Below are positions 24,433 to 32,908 of a stretch of DNA of 64,000 nt, piece by piece. This DNA is from Yersinia massiliensis (GTDB taxonomy: Bacteria > Pseudomonadota > Gammaproteobacteria > Enterobacterales > Enterobacteriaceae). The translations under genes and the position numbers were made by a program. The notes beneath the pieces are model-generated. The model was not told the origin of the DNA and ran no database searches. It saw only the letters and a program-made list of their open reading frames with translations. Each line of letters starts with the position of its first letter. Positions within the stretch are counted from its first letter, which is position 1. The DNA lies in NCBI RefSeq assembly GCF_003048255.1, contig NZ_CP028487.1, positions 4,340,001-4,404,000 of the forward strand. The letters are read 5' to 3'.

Positions 24433-24517
24433 AAAACCACCTTGACTATGTGATGTATTGATCACATAATCTATCACATATAAACCAAACATCATTGCAT
24501 CAACCAAGGAGACAACG
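24433..24517. promoter_or_regulatory. Divergent early/repressor promoters and operators
   Basis: This 85-base gap holds the heptamer ATCACAT three times: inverted at 24448-24454 and direct at 24461-24467 and 24473-24479. A fourth copy is at 24730-24736 after the Ner gene. TATAAA (24479-24484) with TTGATC upstream could be the rightward early promoter, overlapping one operator. The leftward promoter is not clear. Binding by the repressor or Ner is inferred. Confidence 0.6.
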
Positions 24518-24706
24518 ATGACTGCAGAACAAGTTAAAACTCTCTTCCGTCAGCGTGGGGTCACATTTACCCGCTGGGCTGAAGAAAATGGCTATACCCG
24601 TAATGAGGTCTACCGGGTTCTTAATGGTCAAGCCAAAGCTCACTACGGCAAATCCCATGAAATTGCTGTAAAGCTGGGACTTAAACCTTCAGCTCAAGCT
24701 GCCTGA
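24518..24706 (+). CDS. Ner-like early regulator
   Basis: 62 residues with a single helix-turn-helix (RGVTFTRWAEENGYTRNEVYRVLNGQ), much like small Ner/Cro-type proteins of transposable phages. An AAGGAG ribosome site precedes the ATG. It is the first gene of the rightward early operon, directly opposite the repressor, the same place as Mu ner, which damps early and repressor transcription. A copy of the ATCACAT heptamer lies just after it. Confidence 0.8.
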   Translation: MTAEQVKTLFRQRGVTFTRWAEENGYTRNEVYRVLNGQAKAHYGKSHEIAVKLGLKPSAQAA

Positions 24707-24758
24707 AATTTTAACCTGCGTAACAGGTTATCACATATTGCAAAAAGGGGAATGTGGC

Positions 24759-25064
24759 ATGACTAAGACAAATATCTCCAGTTCTGGCTCTCGCATCCTA
24801 CGGGTACTTAAAGCGCTGCGTGGTCATGCTTTGAACGGCGTTTCAAATGGCGAACTGGCATCAGCACTCGGTGAGTCACCAGCAAATATCAATCGGGCGC
24901 TGAACACTCTTATCGAAGAAGGGCTAGCCCTGAAACTTGATAACGGGCGCTTTGCGCCAGGCGTGCAGCTTTTACAAATCGCCATGGCGCACAGCAGCGA
25001 GATGGCTAGGGCACAAGATCGCATCAATGAAATTAACCAGCGCGTTATGGCTGGCAGTCGCTAA
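24759..25064 (+). CDS. Small winged-helix protein (IclR N-terminal-like)
   Basis: 101 residues from the ATG at 24759 (MTKTNISSSGSRILRVLKALR), preceded by AGGGGA; an upstream in-frame ATG lacks a site. The core NGVSNGELASALGESPANINRALNTLIEEGL is an IclR-type winged helix with no effector domain. The C-terminus is an amphipathic helix. It may regulate early transcription or help the transposase. The equivalent place in Mu has the start of A. Function unknown. Confidence 0.72.
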   Translation: MTKTNISSSGSRILRVLKALRGHALNGVSNGELASALGESPANINRALNTLIEEGLALKLDNGRFAPGVQLLQIAMAHSSEMARAQDRINEINQRVMAGSR

Positions 25065-25073
25065 GGAGTTGAA

Positions 25074-25982
25074 ATGGGACGTACCAAAACACAACCAATT
25101 GAATTGATTGAAGATACCCCACTGACTGATGACCTCGACATCAATATTAATGCCATGACTGAGCATCGCCTTGAAATCATGCAGCAGTTTGGTGATGGCC
25201 TGCCGTATGAACGAGATCGTATCGTACATGAGACACGTTTTTACATGGCGCAGAGTGCGGAAGCCATGCTGGAAGCGGGCAAAAGGCTTGTTATTCTTAA
25301 AGAGAATGAACCACATGGTGACTTCATTGAAATAGTTGAATCTCAGTTATTTCTACCAAAGCGGACTGCACAGGTAATGATGCAGGCATCACTCAAATAT
25401 CTTTCCCCAAAACTTGAATCAAAAGCGCAAGCGCTTGCGCTTTTGGGAAAAACAAAACTCTTCGAGTTGATGACCGAAGATGATGACGATCTGGTCGAAT
25501 TGGCTGATGGTGGCACTGTTGCCGGTATGACACTTGACGATATCGATCGCATGACCAGCCGTGAACTGAAAGCTGCATTGCGCGAAGCCCGCGAAACCAA
25601 CTCAGCACAGCAGCGTGTTCTCGCAGACAAGAATGAAAAGATTGACGTGCTCTCCACCAAACTGGAGAAAAAGTCCCGTATTCAGCCGCCCAAACCTGAT
25701 GAAGAGGTGAAGAAACTGCGGGCTGAAGTGACAGCACTCTCCACCGAAGCTGAATCAGCCATCACTGTTCGCCTGTTCAGCGCCTTTGAAACGCTGTGCG
25801 CATATTGCGCAGAAAATCAGATTGATACGCCGAAAGACTTTATGACAGGGCTTATTTGTGAGCTGGAACATGCTGCCCGCAGCCTTCGCTCGACCTTTGA
25901 CCTTCCAGATACCCCGACAGGCAATGCTGCTCCAGCCTGGCTGACTGAGCCAGAACCTGAGATTAACCGGCAGGAGGCGTAA
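25074..25982 (+). CDS. DUF3102 protein
   Basis: 302 residues. YERDRIVHETRFYMAQSAEAMLEAGKRLVILKENEPHG begins the DUF3102 pattern, seen in early regions of transposable and other phages. A coiled-coil segment lies at about 180-230 and the C-terminus is Pro/Glu-rich. The gene contains a perfect 26-bp palindrome (25420-25445). It is tightly spaced with neighbours. The role is unknown; an accessory role in transposition or host take-over is only inferred from its position directly before the transposase gene. Confidence 0.78.
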   Translation: MGRTKTQPIELIEDTPLTDDLDININAMTEHRLEIMQQFGDGLPYERDRIVHETRFYMAQSAEAMLEAGKRLVILKENEPHGDFIEIVESQLFLPKRTAQVMMQASLKYLSPKLESKAQALALLGKTKLFELMTEDDDDLVELADGGTVAGMTLDDIDRMTSRELKAALREARETNSAQQRVLADKNEKIDVLSTKLEKKSRIQPPKPDEEVKKLRAEVTALSTEAESAITVRLFSAFETLCAYCAENQIDTPKDFMTGLICELEHAARSLRSTFDLPDTPTGNAAPAWLTEPEPEINRQEA

Positions 25983-25985
25983 CCG

Positions 25986-27755
25986 ATGAGCGCCGCCCTG
26001 ACTGAACGACTGGTTTCTGTTGCCCGCGCGGCGCGTGACGCGGGGCATGGTAAACGCGGTGCAGTATATGACGCAGCCTGTATTGAACTGGGCTTGTCCC
26101 GCGCAACGCTACTGCGCAAGCTAAAGGAGGTTTCAGTGACTGACAAACGTAAAAAACGCGCTGATGCCGGGCGCAGCGCCCTGAGCCGCGACGAAGCCGC
26201 GCTGATATCTGCGACTCTGCGTGAAGCAACCCGTAAAAACGGCAAACGTCTTTATTCCATCTCTGATGCGGTGGAGACCCTACGTACTAATGGCTTTATC
26301 ACCGCAGGCAGAACGGATGAAGAAACCGGCGAATTCTTTCCGCTGTCTGAGGACACCATCAGCCGCGCCCTGCGTAACTACGGCCTGCACCCAGAACAAC
26401 TGGACGCCCCAGCCCCGTCTTCAGAAATGGCCAGCCTGCACCCTAACCACGTCTGGGAGATTGATGCTTCACTCTGCACCCTTTATTACCTGAGCAACGG
26501 CCACAAGGGATTGCAGGTGATGGACAGTGCAAAATTCTATAAGAACAAGCCTGCCAATATTGCCCGCATCGCCAGTGACCGTGTGTGGAGTTATGAGCTT
26601 ACCGACCACACCAGCGGCTGGATTTACGTTGAGTACGTGATGGGCGCGGAATCAGGTGAGAACCTCTGTTCCGTTCTCATCAACGCGATGCAGGAACGCG
26701 GTGGTGCGGATGTGTTGCACGGTGTGCCGAAAATTCTCTACCTCGACCCCGGTTCGGCAAACACCGCTGGCATGACTAAAAACATGTGCCGGTCACTGGG
26801 TATCAATCTGATCGCACATAAACCACATAACGCCCGTGCGACTGGTCAGGTAGAAAAAGCCCGAGACATTATCGAACGCAAGCTAGAGCCGGGGCTCAAG
26901 TTCCAGCCGGTCAGCAGCCTAGAAGAGCTGAACGCACTGGCCGCCAAATGGCGCAGCCACTTTAACGCAACGGCAATTCACAGCCGCCATCGTAAAACCC
27001 GAACGGATATCTGGTTGAAAATCACCGCCGACCAACTGTTGAAAGCGCCAACTGCTGAAGTGTGCCGCGAACTCGCGGTAGCCGCGCCGGAGAGCCGCAA
27101 AGTGACATCAAAGCTACGGGTGCCGTTCCGAGGAATCGAGTACGACGTCTCTGCGGTACCGGGCGTGATGGTTGGCGAAAAGCTGATGATTACCCGCAAT
27201 CCATGGCGTACCGATGCCGCACAGGTTGTGCTGACGGGGGAAGGCGGCCACGAAATGTTCTTCCTTGTTGACGAGGTTAAAAAGAACGAATTTGGCTTTG
27301 CTGAAAGTGCGGCTGTGTTTGGCGCAAGCCATAAAGCCGTGGCAGACACCCCAGCCCAGACAGCAGCAAAAGAGATTGAACAGCTTGTCACCGAAACAGA
27401 TAACGCCACTGATGCCGCTGCGGCACGTAAAGCGAAGGCACTGCCGTTCGGCGGCAGGCTTGACCCTTACAAACATATCGACGACGCCACGCTTCCTGCC
27501 TACATGCCTAAACGCGGTCAGGTGTCAGAAGTACGCGGCCCACGTGTTGAGCAGCGTCCGTTGACCCATGTGGAAGCGGCGAAAGCCCTACGCGAGAAGT
27601 TCAGCGCTAACGGTCATACCTGGACACCGGAACATTATCGCCAGCTAACAGCACAGTACCCAAATGGCGTACCGGAAGTTGTGTTGGATGAGGTGATGAC
27701 CGCTATGACCACTCCGGCCCGCAGCAGCGTTATCAGCATCGTTAACGGCAACTGA
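25986..27755 (+). CDS. DDE transposase A (BcepMu/Tn552-type)
   Basis: 589 residues. The N-terminus has helix-turn-helix-like DNA-binding segments (1-140). The rve/RNase H catalytic core has D160 (HVWEIDAS), D254 (LYLDPGSAN) and E290 (ATGQVEKARDII), giving the D-x35-E spacing of the retroviral integrase/Tn552 group. A C-terminal Mu-type beta domain with basic stretches follows. It carries out integration and replicative transposition. It overlaps nothing but follows DUF3102 by 3 bases and precedes the ATPase gene by 10. Transposases of the BcepMu family are known to be a lineage distinct from Mu A. Confidence 0.92.
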   Translation: MSAALTERLVSVARAARDAGHGKRGAVYDAACIELGLSRATLLRKLKEVSVTDKRKKRADAGRSALSRDEAALISATLREATRKNGKRLYSISDAVETLRTNGFITAGRTDEETGEFFPLSEDTISRALRNYGLHPEQLDAPAPSSEMASLHPNHVWEIDASLCTLYYLSNGHKGLQVMDSAKFYKNKPANIARIASDRVWSYELTDHTSGWIYVEYVMGAESGENLCSVLINAMQERGGADVLHGVPKILYLDPGSANTAGMTKNMCRSLGINLIAHKPHNARATGQVEKARDIIERKLEPGLKFQPVSSLEELNALAAKWRSHFNATAIHSRHRKTRTDIWLKITADQLLKAPTAEVCRELAVAAPESRKVTSKLRVPFRGIEYDVSAVPGVMVGEKLMITRNPWRTDAAQVVLTGEGGHEMFFLVDEVKKNEFGFAESAAVFGASHKAVADTPAQTAAKEIEQLVTETDNATDAAAARKAKALPFGGRLDPYKHIDDATLPAYMPKRGQVSEVRGPRVEQRPLTHVEAAKALREKFSANGHTWTPEHYRQLTAQYPNGVPEVVLDEVMTAMTTPARSSVISIVNGN

Positions 27756-27765
27756 GGAGGAAAAC

Positions 27766-28932
27766 ATGCTGGTACTGAAGCACCAACTGAAAGAGGCCCG
27801 TATCCCGCAGGCGGTGGTGGCAAGAGCCGTTGCCGTTTCCGAGGCCACGCTGGCCCAGATTGTGAACCATAACGAGTGGCCCCGCACCCGCCCGGAGGAG
27901 GTACGCCAGCGTTTGGCGTCTTATCTGGAAAGTCAGGGGATTGATACAACGAAGAGTTTTGGTGCTGCACAGGGCGCTGTCACGCCCCGTACAGCGGGCA
28001 CTACCGATAAAACCAACCTCAGTGAGGAAGAGAACATGTTACTCAAAAAGCAGGTGTTATTTCCAGCAACAAAAAAAGCGTTTGGTCTTTTCCGAGACCC
28101 GTTTGCCGATGATGCCATGCAGGGCGCGGAGGATGTGTTCACCACACCCGATATTCGTTACGTGCGTGAGGCTCTGTACCAGACCGCCCGCCACGGTGGC
28201 TTTATGGCGGTTATCGGTGAGTCCGGTGCGGGTAAATCCACGTTGCGCCGCGACCTGATTGAACGCATCAACCGTGAGAATGCGCCAGTGGTAGTCATTG
28301 AACCTTACATCATCGCTATGGAAGACAACGATGTGAAAGGGAAAACCCTGAAGGCGGCGGCTATCGCCGAGGCCATTGTCAGCACCATTGCGCCGTTAGA
28401 GAACATTAAACGCAGCCAGGATGCCCGTTTTCGCCAGTTGCACCGTGTGCTGAAAGACAGCAGCCAGGCGGGTTTCAGCCACGTTCTGGTGATTGAGGAG
28501 GCCCACAGTCTGCCCATCCCGACCCTGAAACATCTCAAGCGCTTCTTTGAGTTGGAGTCCGGTTTTAAACGGTTGTTGTCCATCGTGCTGATTGGCCAGC
28601 CTGAACTGGCGGAAAAACTGTCCGAACGCAACATGGAAGTGCGCGAAGTGGTACAGCGTTGTGAAGTCATTGAGCTGCTACCGCTGGATAACAGTCTGGA
28701 AGATTTTCTGGCCTTCAAACTGCAGCGGGCTGGGAAGCAGCTGGCCGACGTCATGGACGCCAGCGCGGTGGACGCCATTCGCACCCGCTTGAGCAATCTG
28801 GGTAGCAACCGTAAAAGCATGATCAGCCTGCTGTATCCACTGGCTGTCAGTAACTTGGTGATAGCCGCCATGAACCTCGCTGCTGAAATTGGGGTTCCGC
28901 AGGTCAATGCCGATGTCGTTAAGGGGGTGTAA
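27766..28932 (+). CDS. Transposition target ATPase B (AAA+, ExeA/TnsC-like)
   Basis: 388 residues. An N-terminal helix-turn-helix (about 1-60, VVARAVAVSEATLAQIVNH) precedes an AAA+ domain with Walker A GESGAGKST, Walker B HVLVIEEAHS and sensor-like SIVLIGQPELAEKL. This is the ExeA-type AAA partner of transposases, which like Mu B binds DNA with ATP and delivers target sites. AGGAGG precedes the ATG. Confidence 0.92.
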   Translation: MLVLKHQLKEARIPQAVVARAVAVSEATLAQIVNHNEWPRTRPEEVRQRLASYLESQGIDTTKSFGAAQGAVTPRTAGTTDKTNLSEEENMLLKKQVLFPATKKAFGLFRDPFADDAMQGAEDVFTTPDIRYVREALYQTARHGGFMAVIGESGAGKSTLRRDLIERINRENAPVVVIEPYIIAMEDNDVKGKTLKAAAIAEAIVSTIAPLENIKRSQDARFRQLHRVLKDSSQAGFSHVLVIEEAHSLPIPTLKHLKRFFELESGFKRLLSIVLIGQPELAEKLSERNMEVREVVQRCEVIELLPLDNSLEDFLAFKLQRAGKQLADVMDASAVDAIRTRLSNLGSNRKSMISLLYPLAVSNLVIAAMNLAAEIGVPQVNADVVKGV

Positions 28933-28934
28933 CC

Positions 28935-29204
28935 ATGAAATCCATCACCGATATCAACCAGCAGATGCACCATTTGCAGTCTGCCATAGCCGCGCTGAAC
29001 GCCATGAACAGCACCGTTCAGAGCATCATGATTTTAGGCAGTAAGCCGGTTATCCGTATAGCCAGAAATGGTCACTGCCTCCGCCTGCTAGAGCAGGGAA
29101 AAGCAAGCTATATCCATTTCGGTCACGACGGCTCTGGCCGTTTCCGTCAGGGGGTATTTGAACTGCATGGCTGCCGGATTACCTGGTCAGAATCATTACA
29201 TTAA
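28935..29204 (+). CDS. Hypothetical early protein
   Basis: 89 residues, not recognised. The N-terminal 35 residues are a helix with repeated Met/Gln; the rest looks beta-rich (PVIRIARNGHCLRLLEQGK, FRQGVFELHGCRITW) with two Cys. It starts two bases after the ATPase stop, so it is part of the early operon. No function can be assigned. Confidence 0.6.
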   Translation: MKSITDINQQMHHLQSAIAALNAMNSTVQSIMILGSKPVIRIARNGHCLRLLEQGKASYIHFGHDGSGRFRQGVFELHGCRITWSESLH

Positions 29205-29221
29205 CCACAAGGTGAACAAAA

Positions 29222-29836
29222 ATGAGCGAAGTAGATAAAGAAGAATATATGAAAGACCGCAAAGGCCGTTTGGTGCCGATTGCACACGTATCTGATTACG
29301 ATCTGGCGATGGACTCTTTCGTCAAAGAGCAAGTGGCGGCAGCAAAGGTCAAAAGCGCGGAATTACGCGATTTTAAGCGCCGTGCTTTTGATGAATGTTA
29401 TGCCTGGCTTGATCTCGTTGCTGAGAAGTACGGACGTACTCGTGGTGGAGCTAAAGGTAATGTGTCCTTCAGCAGCTTTGACGGCAGTTTACAAATTACC
29501 ATAAAAGTGCAGGATTCTTTGGCCTTTGGGCCGGAATTGCAGATAGCTAAAGACCTTATTGATGAGTGTGTCACCGAGTGGTCGGAAGGTGCGAATGATA
29601 ACCTTCGGGCTATCATCAGCGATGCCTTCCAGGTGGATAAAGAGGGGCAGCTTAATACTGGACGCATCCTTTCTTTGCGCCGAGTCAAAATTACGGATGA
29701 CCGCTGGAATAAAGCGATGGATGCCATATCTGAATCATTACAGATTGCCGTATCTAAAACATATATTAATTTTCGGGAAAAAAAAGATGAAAGCGGAGAG
29801 CTAATTAATATCCCGTTAAATATCTCTGCCATTTAA
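29222..29836 (+). CDS. DUF3164 protein
   Basis: 204 residues: YMKDRKGRLVPIAHVSDYDLAMDSFVKEQV, then KGNVSFSSFDGSLQITIKVQD, is the DUF3164 pattern, very common between transposition genes and gemA in Mu-like phages. It has been mislabelled sulfate transporter in some records; no membrane helix is present. AAGGTG precedes the ATG. The following 78-base gap has a weak inverted repeat (TTCGGCG/CGCCGAA). Confidence 0.82.
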   Translation: MSEVDKEEYMKDRKGRLVPIAHVSDYDLAMDSFVKEQVAAAKVKSAELRDFKRRAFDECYAWLDLVAEKYGRTRGGAKGNVSFSSFDGSLQITIKVQDSLAFGPELQIAKDLIDECVTEWSEGANDNLRAIISDAFQVDKEGQLNTGRILSLRRVKITDDRWNKAMDAISESLQIAVSKTYINFREKKDESGELINIPLNISAI

Positions 29837-29914
29837 TTTAATTAGCACTTTCTTTTATTTCGGCGTCAGCGCCGTGGGTTTCTGCACGCCGAAAACAGCT
29901 TTAAGGAATTAAAT

Positions 29915-30103
29915 ATGTCCATCAAATGTATCAACTGCCAGAAAGGCATTACCACCATTAAGTTCAGCGAGGCCAGCGTGATTACCTCCGGTAAATACCG
30001 TGTCCCTGCGGTTCTCGTCACGTTGGTATGCCCTCACTGCAGCCAGCATTACTACGTAGAAATCCCTTCCATGGAGTTCATCCCTTGCGAGGCAAAGAAA
30101 TGA
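29915..30103 (+). CDS. Small zinc-ribbon-like protein
   Basis: 62 residues with two CxxC pairs (IKCINCQK and VCPHCSQHYY), a probable zinc ribbon. The ribosome site AAGGA is well placed. The end overlaps the next start by ATGA. Possible nucleic acid or protein contact; function unknown. Confidence 0.68.
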   Translation: MSIKCINCQKGITTIKFSEASVITSGKYRVPAVLVTLVCPHCSQHYYVEIPSMEFIPCEAKK

Positions 30104-30372
30104 TTACCGCTAAAGAGGCCGAAAAACGCACCCGTGAGATTGTCGCGGAATATATCAGCGACTGTGGTTGTGAAACACCCACTCATATCAGACAGGTATT
30201 AATCAAATTAATCAGCATGGCTTCGCACGCCATCGTAGCAACCAATGGCCTGGATCAGGCCATTTACGTTCTTCACGCAACCAGTGACCACCTGAGAAAA
30301 ATGCCGCCGCTGTACGAGCTGGAAATAACTGAGAATGGCCACGTGAAAGTTATCGGCGTATCACGCCATTAA
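30100..30372 (+). CDS. Hypothetical early protein
   Basis: 90 residues from the ATG at 30100 (MITAKEAEKRTREIVAEYISD), overlapping the zinc-ribbon stop; the longer upstream frame is overlap. Mostly helical, with two Cys close together (DCGCETP). Not recognised. Coupled translation with the zinc-ribbon gene suggests they act together or are at least co-regulated. Confidence 0.6.
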   Translation: MITAKEAEKRTREIVAEYISDCGCETPTHIRQVLIKLISMASHAIVATNGLDQAIYVLHATSDHLRKMPPLYELEITENGHVKVIGVSRH

Positions 30373-30387
30373 TTTGGGGAAGAGAAG

Positions 30388-30684
30388 ATGAAAGGCATGA
30401 AATTGTATAACCGTTCGATGATCTACAATCTGGCCCTGAAAACCTTCGGGCCAGAAGCTCAGGCTTTGAAGCTGATAGAAGAAGCTGCCGAACTGGCCGC
30501 TGCCGCTGCTCGTAATATGAATGGGCTGGGTAACGAAGTTGACCTAGCTGGCGAACTGGCTGACGTTGAAATCATGATTGAACAGTTCCGCCTCAACGGG
30601 ATGGGGCTGATTATTGACTTTCATAAGCAGAAAAAGCTGGAACGCCTTGCCGAACGTCTGGGGGTGACTTATGCAGCAAAATAA
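30388..30684 (+). CDS. All-alpha NTP pyrophosphohydrolase (MazG-like)
   Basis: 98 residues with EEAAEL at 31-36 and ELADVEIMIEQ at 56-66, the metal-binding ExxE and ExxD pattern of all-alpha nucleotide pyrophosphohydrolases. Phage MazG-like enzymes may clean the nucleotide pool or lower alarmone levels. A good purine-rich ribosome site (GGGGAAGAGAAG) is present. It overlaps the next gene by 14 bases. Confidence 0.75.
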   Translation: MKGMKLYNRSMIYNLALKTFGPEAQALKLIEEAAELAAAAARNMNGLGNEVDLAGELADVEIMIEQFRLNGMGLIIDFHKQKKLERLAERLGVTYAAK

Positions 30685-31357
30685 TGAAAAAGTGCTGGAG
30701 AAGTTAAAAAAACTGCTGGCGCTGGCTAAATCCGATAACCCCCACGAAGCGGCGCTGGCCCTACAACGCGCCCAAAAACTGATGCAGGCATACAATATTA
30801 CCCAAAATGACCTTGCACTTAGTGACATTGATGAAAGCATCAGTCGCTACTGGGCTGCAGGTAGCGTTAATCCCCCACGTTATATGCTGGGCCTGCTGGA
30901 TATCATCCAAACGGCATTTGGCGTTAAATCTATTATTCATTCCGGCTTTAACCCCCGCGTTGGTTTTTACGGTAATAAAGGTCGTGTGGAACTGGCCTCG
31001 TACACATGGGAGGTGCTGGCCAGACAATTAATAGCGGCACGTAAAAGCTATATCGGGCAGCAGAATAAAAGGATCAAGAACAAAACCAAAACCAGTCGAG
31101 GTGATAAATTTGCCGAAGGCTGGGTACTGGCCGTGCGCAGCGAGGTTCATTTATTTGCTATGTCCCGCGAGGAACGGGAGCTGGCTAAACTCTGGCTTGA
31201 GCAGAAATACCCAGATTCAGGCACAACCACGGGCCGTGAGGCTGGGAAATCACGTGATGCGGACATGTCCCGCCACCTTGGTTACAGGGAAGGCGAGAAC
31301 ATCAGGCTGCACCAGCCAATAAACGGACAGGAACAGCGGAAACTGGGGGCACGATGA
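30671..31357 (+). CDS. DUF2786 protein
   Basis: 228 residues. The N-terminal KVLEKLKKLLALAKSDNPHEA and ALQRAQKLMQAYNIT is the DUF2786 signature; the central RVGFYGNKGRVELASYTWEVLARQL fits its usual C-terminal companion domain. It is common in Mu-like early regions and of unknown biochemical role. It overlaps both neighbours. Confidence 0.82.
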   Translation: MQQNNEKVLEKLKKLLALAKSDNPHEAALALQRAQKLMQAYNITQNDLALSDIDESISRYWAAGSVNPPRYMLGLLDIIQTAFGVKSIIHSGFNPRVGFYGNKGRVELASYTWEVLARQLIAARKSYIGQQNKRIKNKTKTSRGDKFAEGWVLAVRSEVHLFAMSREERELAKLWLEQKYPDSGTTTGREAGKSRDADMSRHLGYREGENIRLHQPINGQEQRKLGAR

Positions 31358-31569
31358 TGGCAGAGTTCATTGTATCTGGTGTGTTCTGGTATGGCTTTGT
31401 GGGCTGGTGTACCGCTAATTTGCACCTTTATATGGGTTTTTACTCGCGTTACCAGGGGGCGAAACGCTGGGTAAGCTGGTCAGTTATCTTCCTGCTCTGG
31501 CCAATAACTTTGCCGCTTTTTGTCGATTATATTGGCCAACTGGTTGCTGGAGACGACAGCCATGACTAA
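31354..31569 (+). CDS. Small membrane protein
   Basis: 71 residues with two hydrophobic helices (about 4-22 and 42-60, SWSVIFLLWPITLPLFV) and an acidic end. It starts by ATGA overlap with DUF2786 and runs 8 bases into gemA. It is not a recognised holin and lies in the early operon, so a superinfection or host-membrane role is possible but unproved. Confidence 0.6.
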   Translation: MMAEFIVSGVFWYGFVGWCTANLHLYMGFYSRYQGAKRWVSWSVIFLLWPITLPLFVDYIGQLVAGDDSHD

Positions 31570-31987
31570 ACAACAATTAATCCAGCTTATTCATATTGCC
31601 CGTAATGATCTGAAGATGGACGAAGATACCTACCGTCAGATGTTGCAGGGGCTAACCGGTAGGGCTTCAGCCAAAGGGATGGATCTTCCGCAGCTAACCA
31701 AAGTTTTGGACTCCATGAAAAAGAAAGGATTCAGGGTCAAGCCTGGCGGGAATGCTAAAACTGGTATTGCGTTGGATGACCATCCACAGTCCCGAAAAAT
31801 ACGCGCTCTCTGGCTGGATATGGCTGCAGCAGGCGTTATCCGTGACAGTTCTGAACTCTCGCTGGCACGTTGGGTTAAACGGGAAACAGGTGTTGACGGA
31901 TTGCGCTGGCTGAATTCGGAACAGGCCAGCAGTGTTATTGAGAAGCTCAAAAAGTGGCATTACCGGACAACGGGGAAACGATCATGA
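31562..31987 (+). CDS. GemA-like regulatory protein
   Basis: 141 residues from the ATG at 31562 (MTKQQLIQLIHIARNDLKMDE). DEDTYRQMLQGLTGRASAKGM, DLPQLTKVLDSMKKKGF and the C-terminal DGLRWLNSEQASSVIEKLKKW match the Mu GemA family (DUF1018), which affects host DNA gyrase and gene expression in Mu. It overlaps the Mor-like start by ATGA, exactly the gemA-mor order of Mu. Confidence 0.88.
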   Translation: MTKQQLIQLIHIARNDLKMDEDTYRQMLQGLTGRASAKGMDLPQLTKVLDSMKKKGFRVKPGGNAKTGIALDDHPQSRKIRALWLDMAAAGVIRDSSELSLARWVKRETGVDGLRWLNSEQASSVIEKLKKWHYRTTGKRS

Positions 31988-32364
31988 GCGACCATAGCCA
32001 GTTTCGCAGTAAAGGGCCTGAATTGCTAGTTGAACTCGCCCAGCATACAGCTACCACGGTGCGTGAAATCATTGAGATTGACGTCGCCGTGGCTGACCAA
32101 ATCGGCGAGGCAGTGGCCAACCGTATGATGCAGGTCTGGGGCGGGCAGAACGTGTATTTCCCGATGGGCATGGTTTGGAGAGTTAGCCAGCGCGACAGGG
32201 AGATCTTCCTGGAGTTTGACGGACGCAATCATCACGAACTGGCCCGTAAGTTCGGCGTTTCGCTTCAGTGGATTTACAGCGTTGTGAAACGGGTAAAAAG
32301 AGAAGAACTGGATCGGATGCAGGGGAAATTATTTGAGGATGGGGCTTCGGGTGAAGATGGATAG
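31984..32364 (+). CDS. Mor-family late transcription activator
   Basis: 126 residues from the ATG at 31984 (MSDHSQFRSKGPELL). The beta strand NVYFPMGMVW, EFDGRNHHELARKFGVSLQWIY and the helix-turn-helix near the end define the Mor/C family of Mu. It should activate late promoters such as those proposed before the holin, protease, chaperone and W genes. There is no separate C gene in the window, so this single protein may serve both middle and late steps. Confidence 0.87.
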   Translation: MSDHSQFRSKGPELLVELAQHTATTVREIIEIDVAVADQIGEAVANRMMQVWGGQNVYFPMGMVWRVSQRDREIFLEFDGRNHHELARKFGVSLQWIYSVVKRVKREELDRMQGKLFEDGASGEDG

Positions 32365-32440
32365 TTAAAGGGCTTTACCATCCCTGTTTTCCGATTTAGC
32401 TCATTATATTCATGGGTTATTCATCCACGAGGAAATAAAC

Positions 32441-32659
32441 ATGTCAGAAACCAGCTACAGCAGTATCGCTTTAGATAATTCGGAAATTTCAAAGTTAGCC
32501 ATAAACATCATCAAACAGCACCTTAGCGGGTTGCCAGTTGGGCAAGCCCGTCAGGTGCTAAACGAGGTCGTGTTGCTGATTGACGCGACGATGCTTATCG
32601 ATTGTGAAACTAGCGAGTTTCACAGAGCTTGCGAAGGATTTCAGGACGCTGATTCTTAA
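32441..32659 (+). CDS. Hypothetical protein at the end of the early operon
   Basis: 72 residues, not recognised. Helical, with EISKLAINIIKQHLSGLPVGQARQVLNEVV and two Cys near the end (LIDCETSEFHRACEG). AGGAAATAAAC precedes the ATG. Its end overlaps a convergent small gene on the other strand by about 50 bases. It is the last rightward gene before the prophage end. Confidence 0.55.
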   Translation: MSETSYSSIALDNSEISKLAINIIKQHLSGLPVGQARQVLNEVVLLIDATMLIDCETSEFHRACEGFQDADS

Positions 32660-32789
32660 TCATTCTTACGGCTTCACCAACGCAGGTATCAGTAGTTGTT
32701 GTTCCCCTTGCTGCTTTGGCCTGTTTAATTTGATGGGCTAAAGTAGCAACCTGGGCCACCAACAGTGTTTCTAAGGTATCATTGTCCAT
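32610..32789 (-). CDS. Small hypothetical protein near the prophage end
   Basis: 59 residues from the ATG at 32789 (MDNDTLETLLVAQVATLAHQI), preceded by GGAGAG; an upstream ATG at 32801 lacks such a site. Helical, Ala/Lys-rich in the middle. It is oriented inward against the early operon, unlike all other early genes, and would be transcribed from the very end of the prophage. It could be a regulator of transposition, but nothing identifies it. Confidence 0.5.
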   Translation of the reverse strand: MDNDTLETLLVAQVATLAHQIKQAKAARGTTTTDTCVGEAVRMIKNQRPEILRKLCETR

Positions 32790-32826
32790 GAGTCTCTCCA
32801 TGTAGGGTGTGGATTTCCGGCTGATA

Positions 32827-32900
32827 CTACCAGTTGAAGTTGGTAGCAGAATTTTAAAGGAGATTACTGTAAGCCTAACTCCTTTTCACATACAGTAATC
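32827..32900. repeat. Two inverted repeats near the prophage end
   Basis: CTACCA/TGGTAG (32827-32832 and 32841-32846, 8-base loop) and a perfect 10-bp repeat GATTACTGTA/TACAGTAATC (32862-32871 and 32891-32900, 19-base loop). They lie in the noncoding stretch between the small leftward gene and the subterminal repeats. They may be protein-binding sites (enhancer-like or promoter control) or transcription stops protecting the end. Confidence 0.5.
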
Positions 32901-32908
32901 GTTTTACA

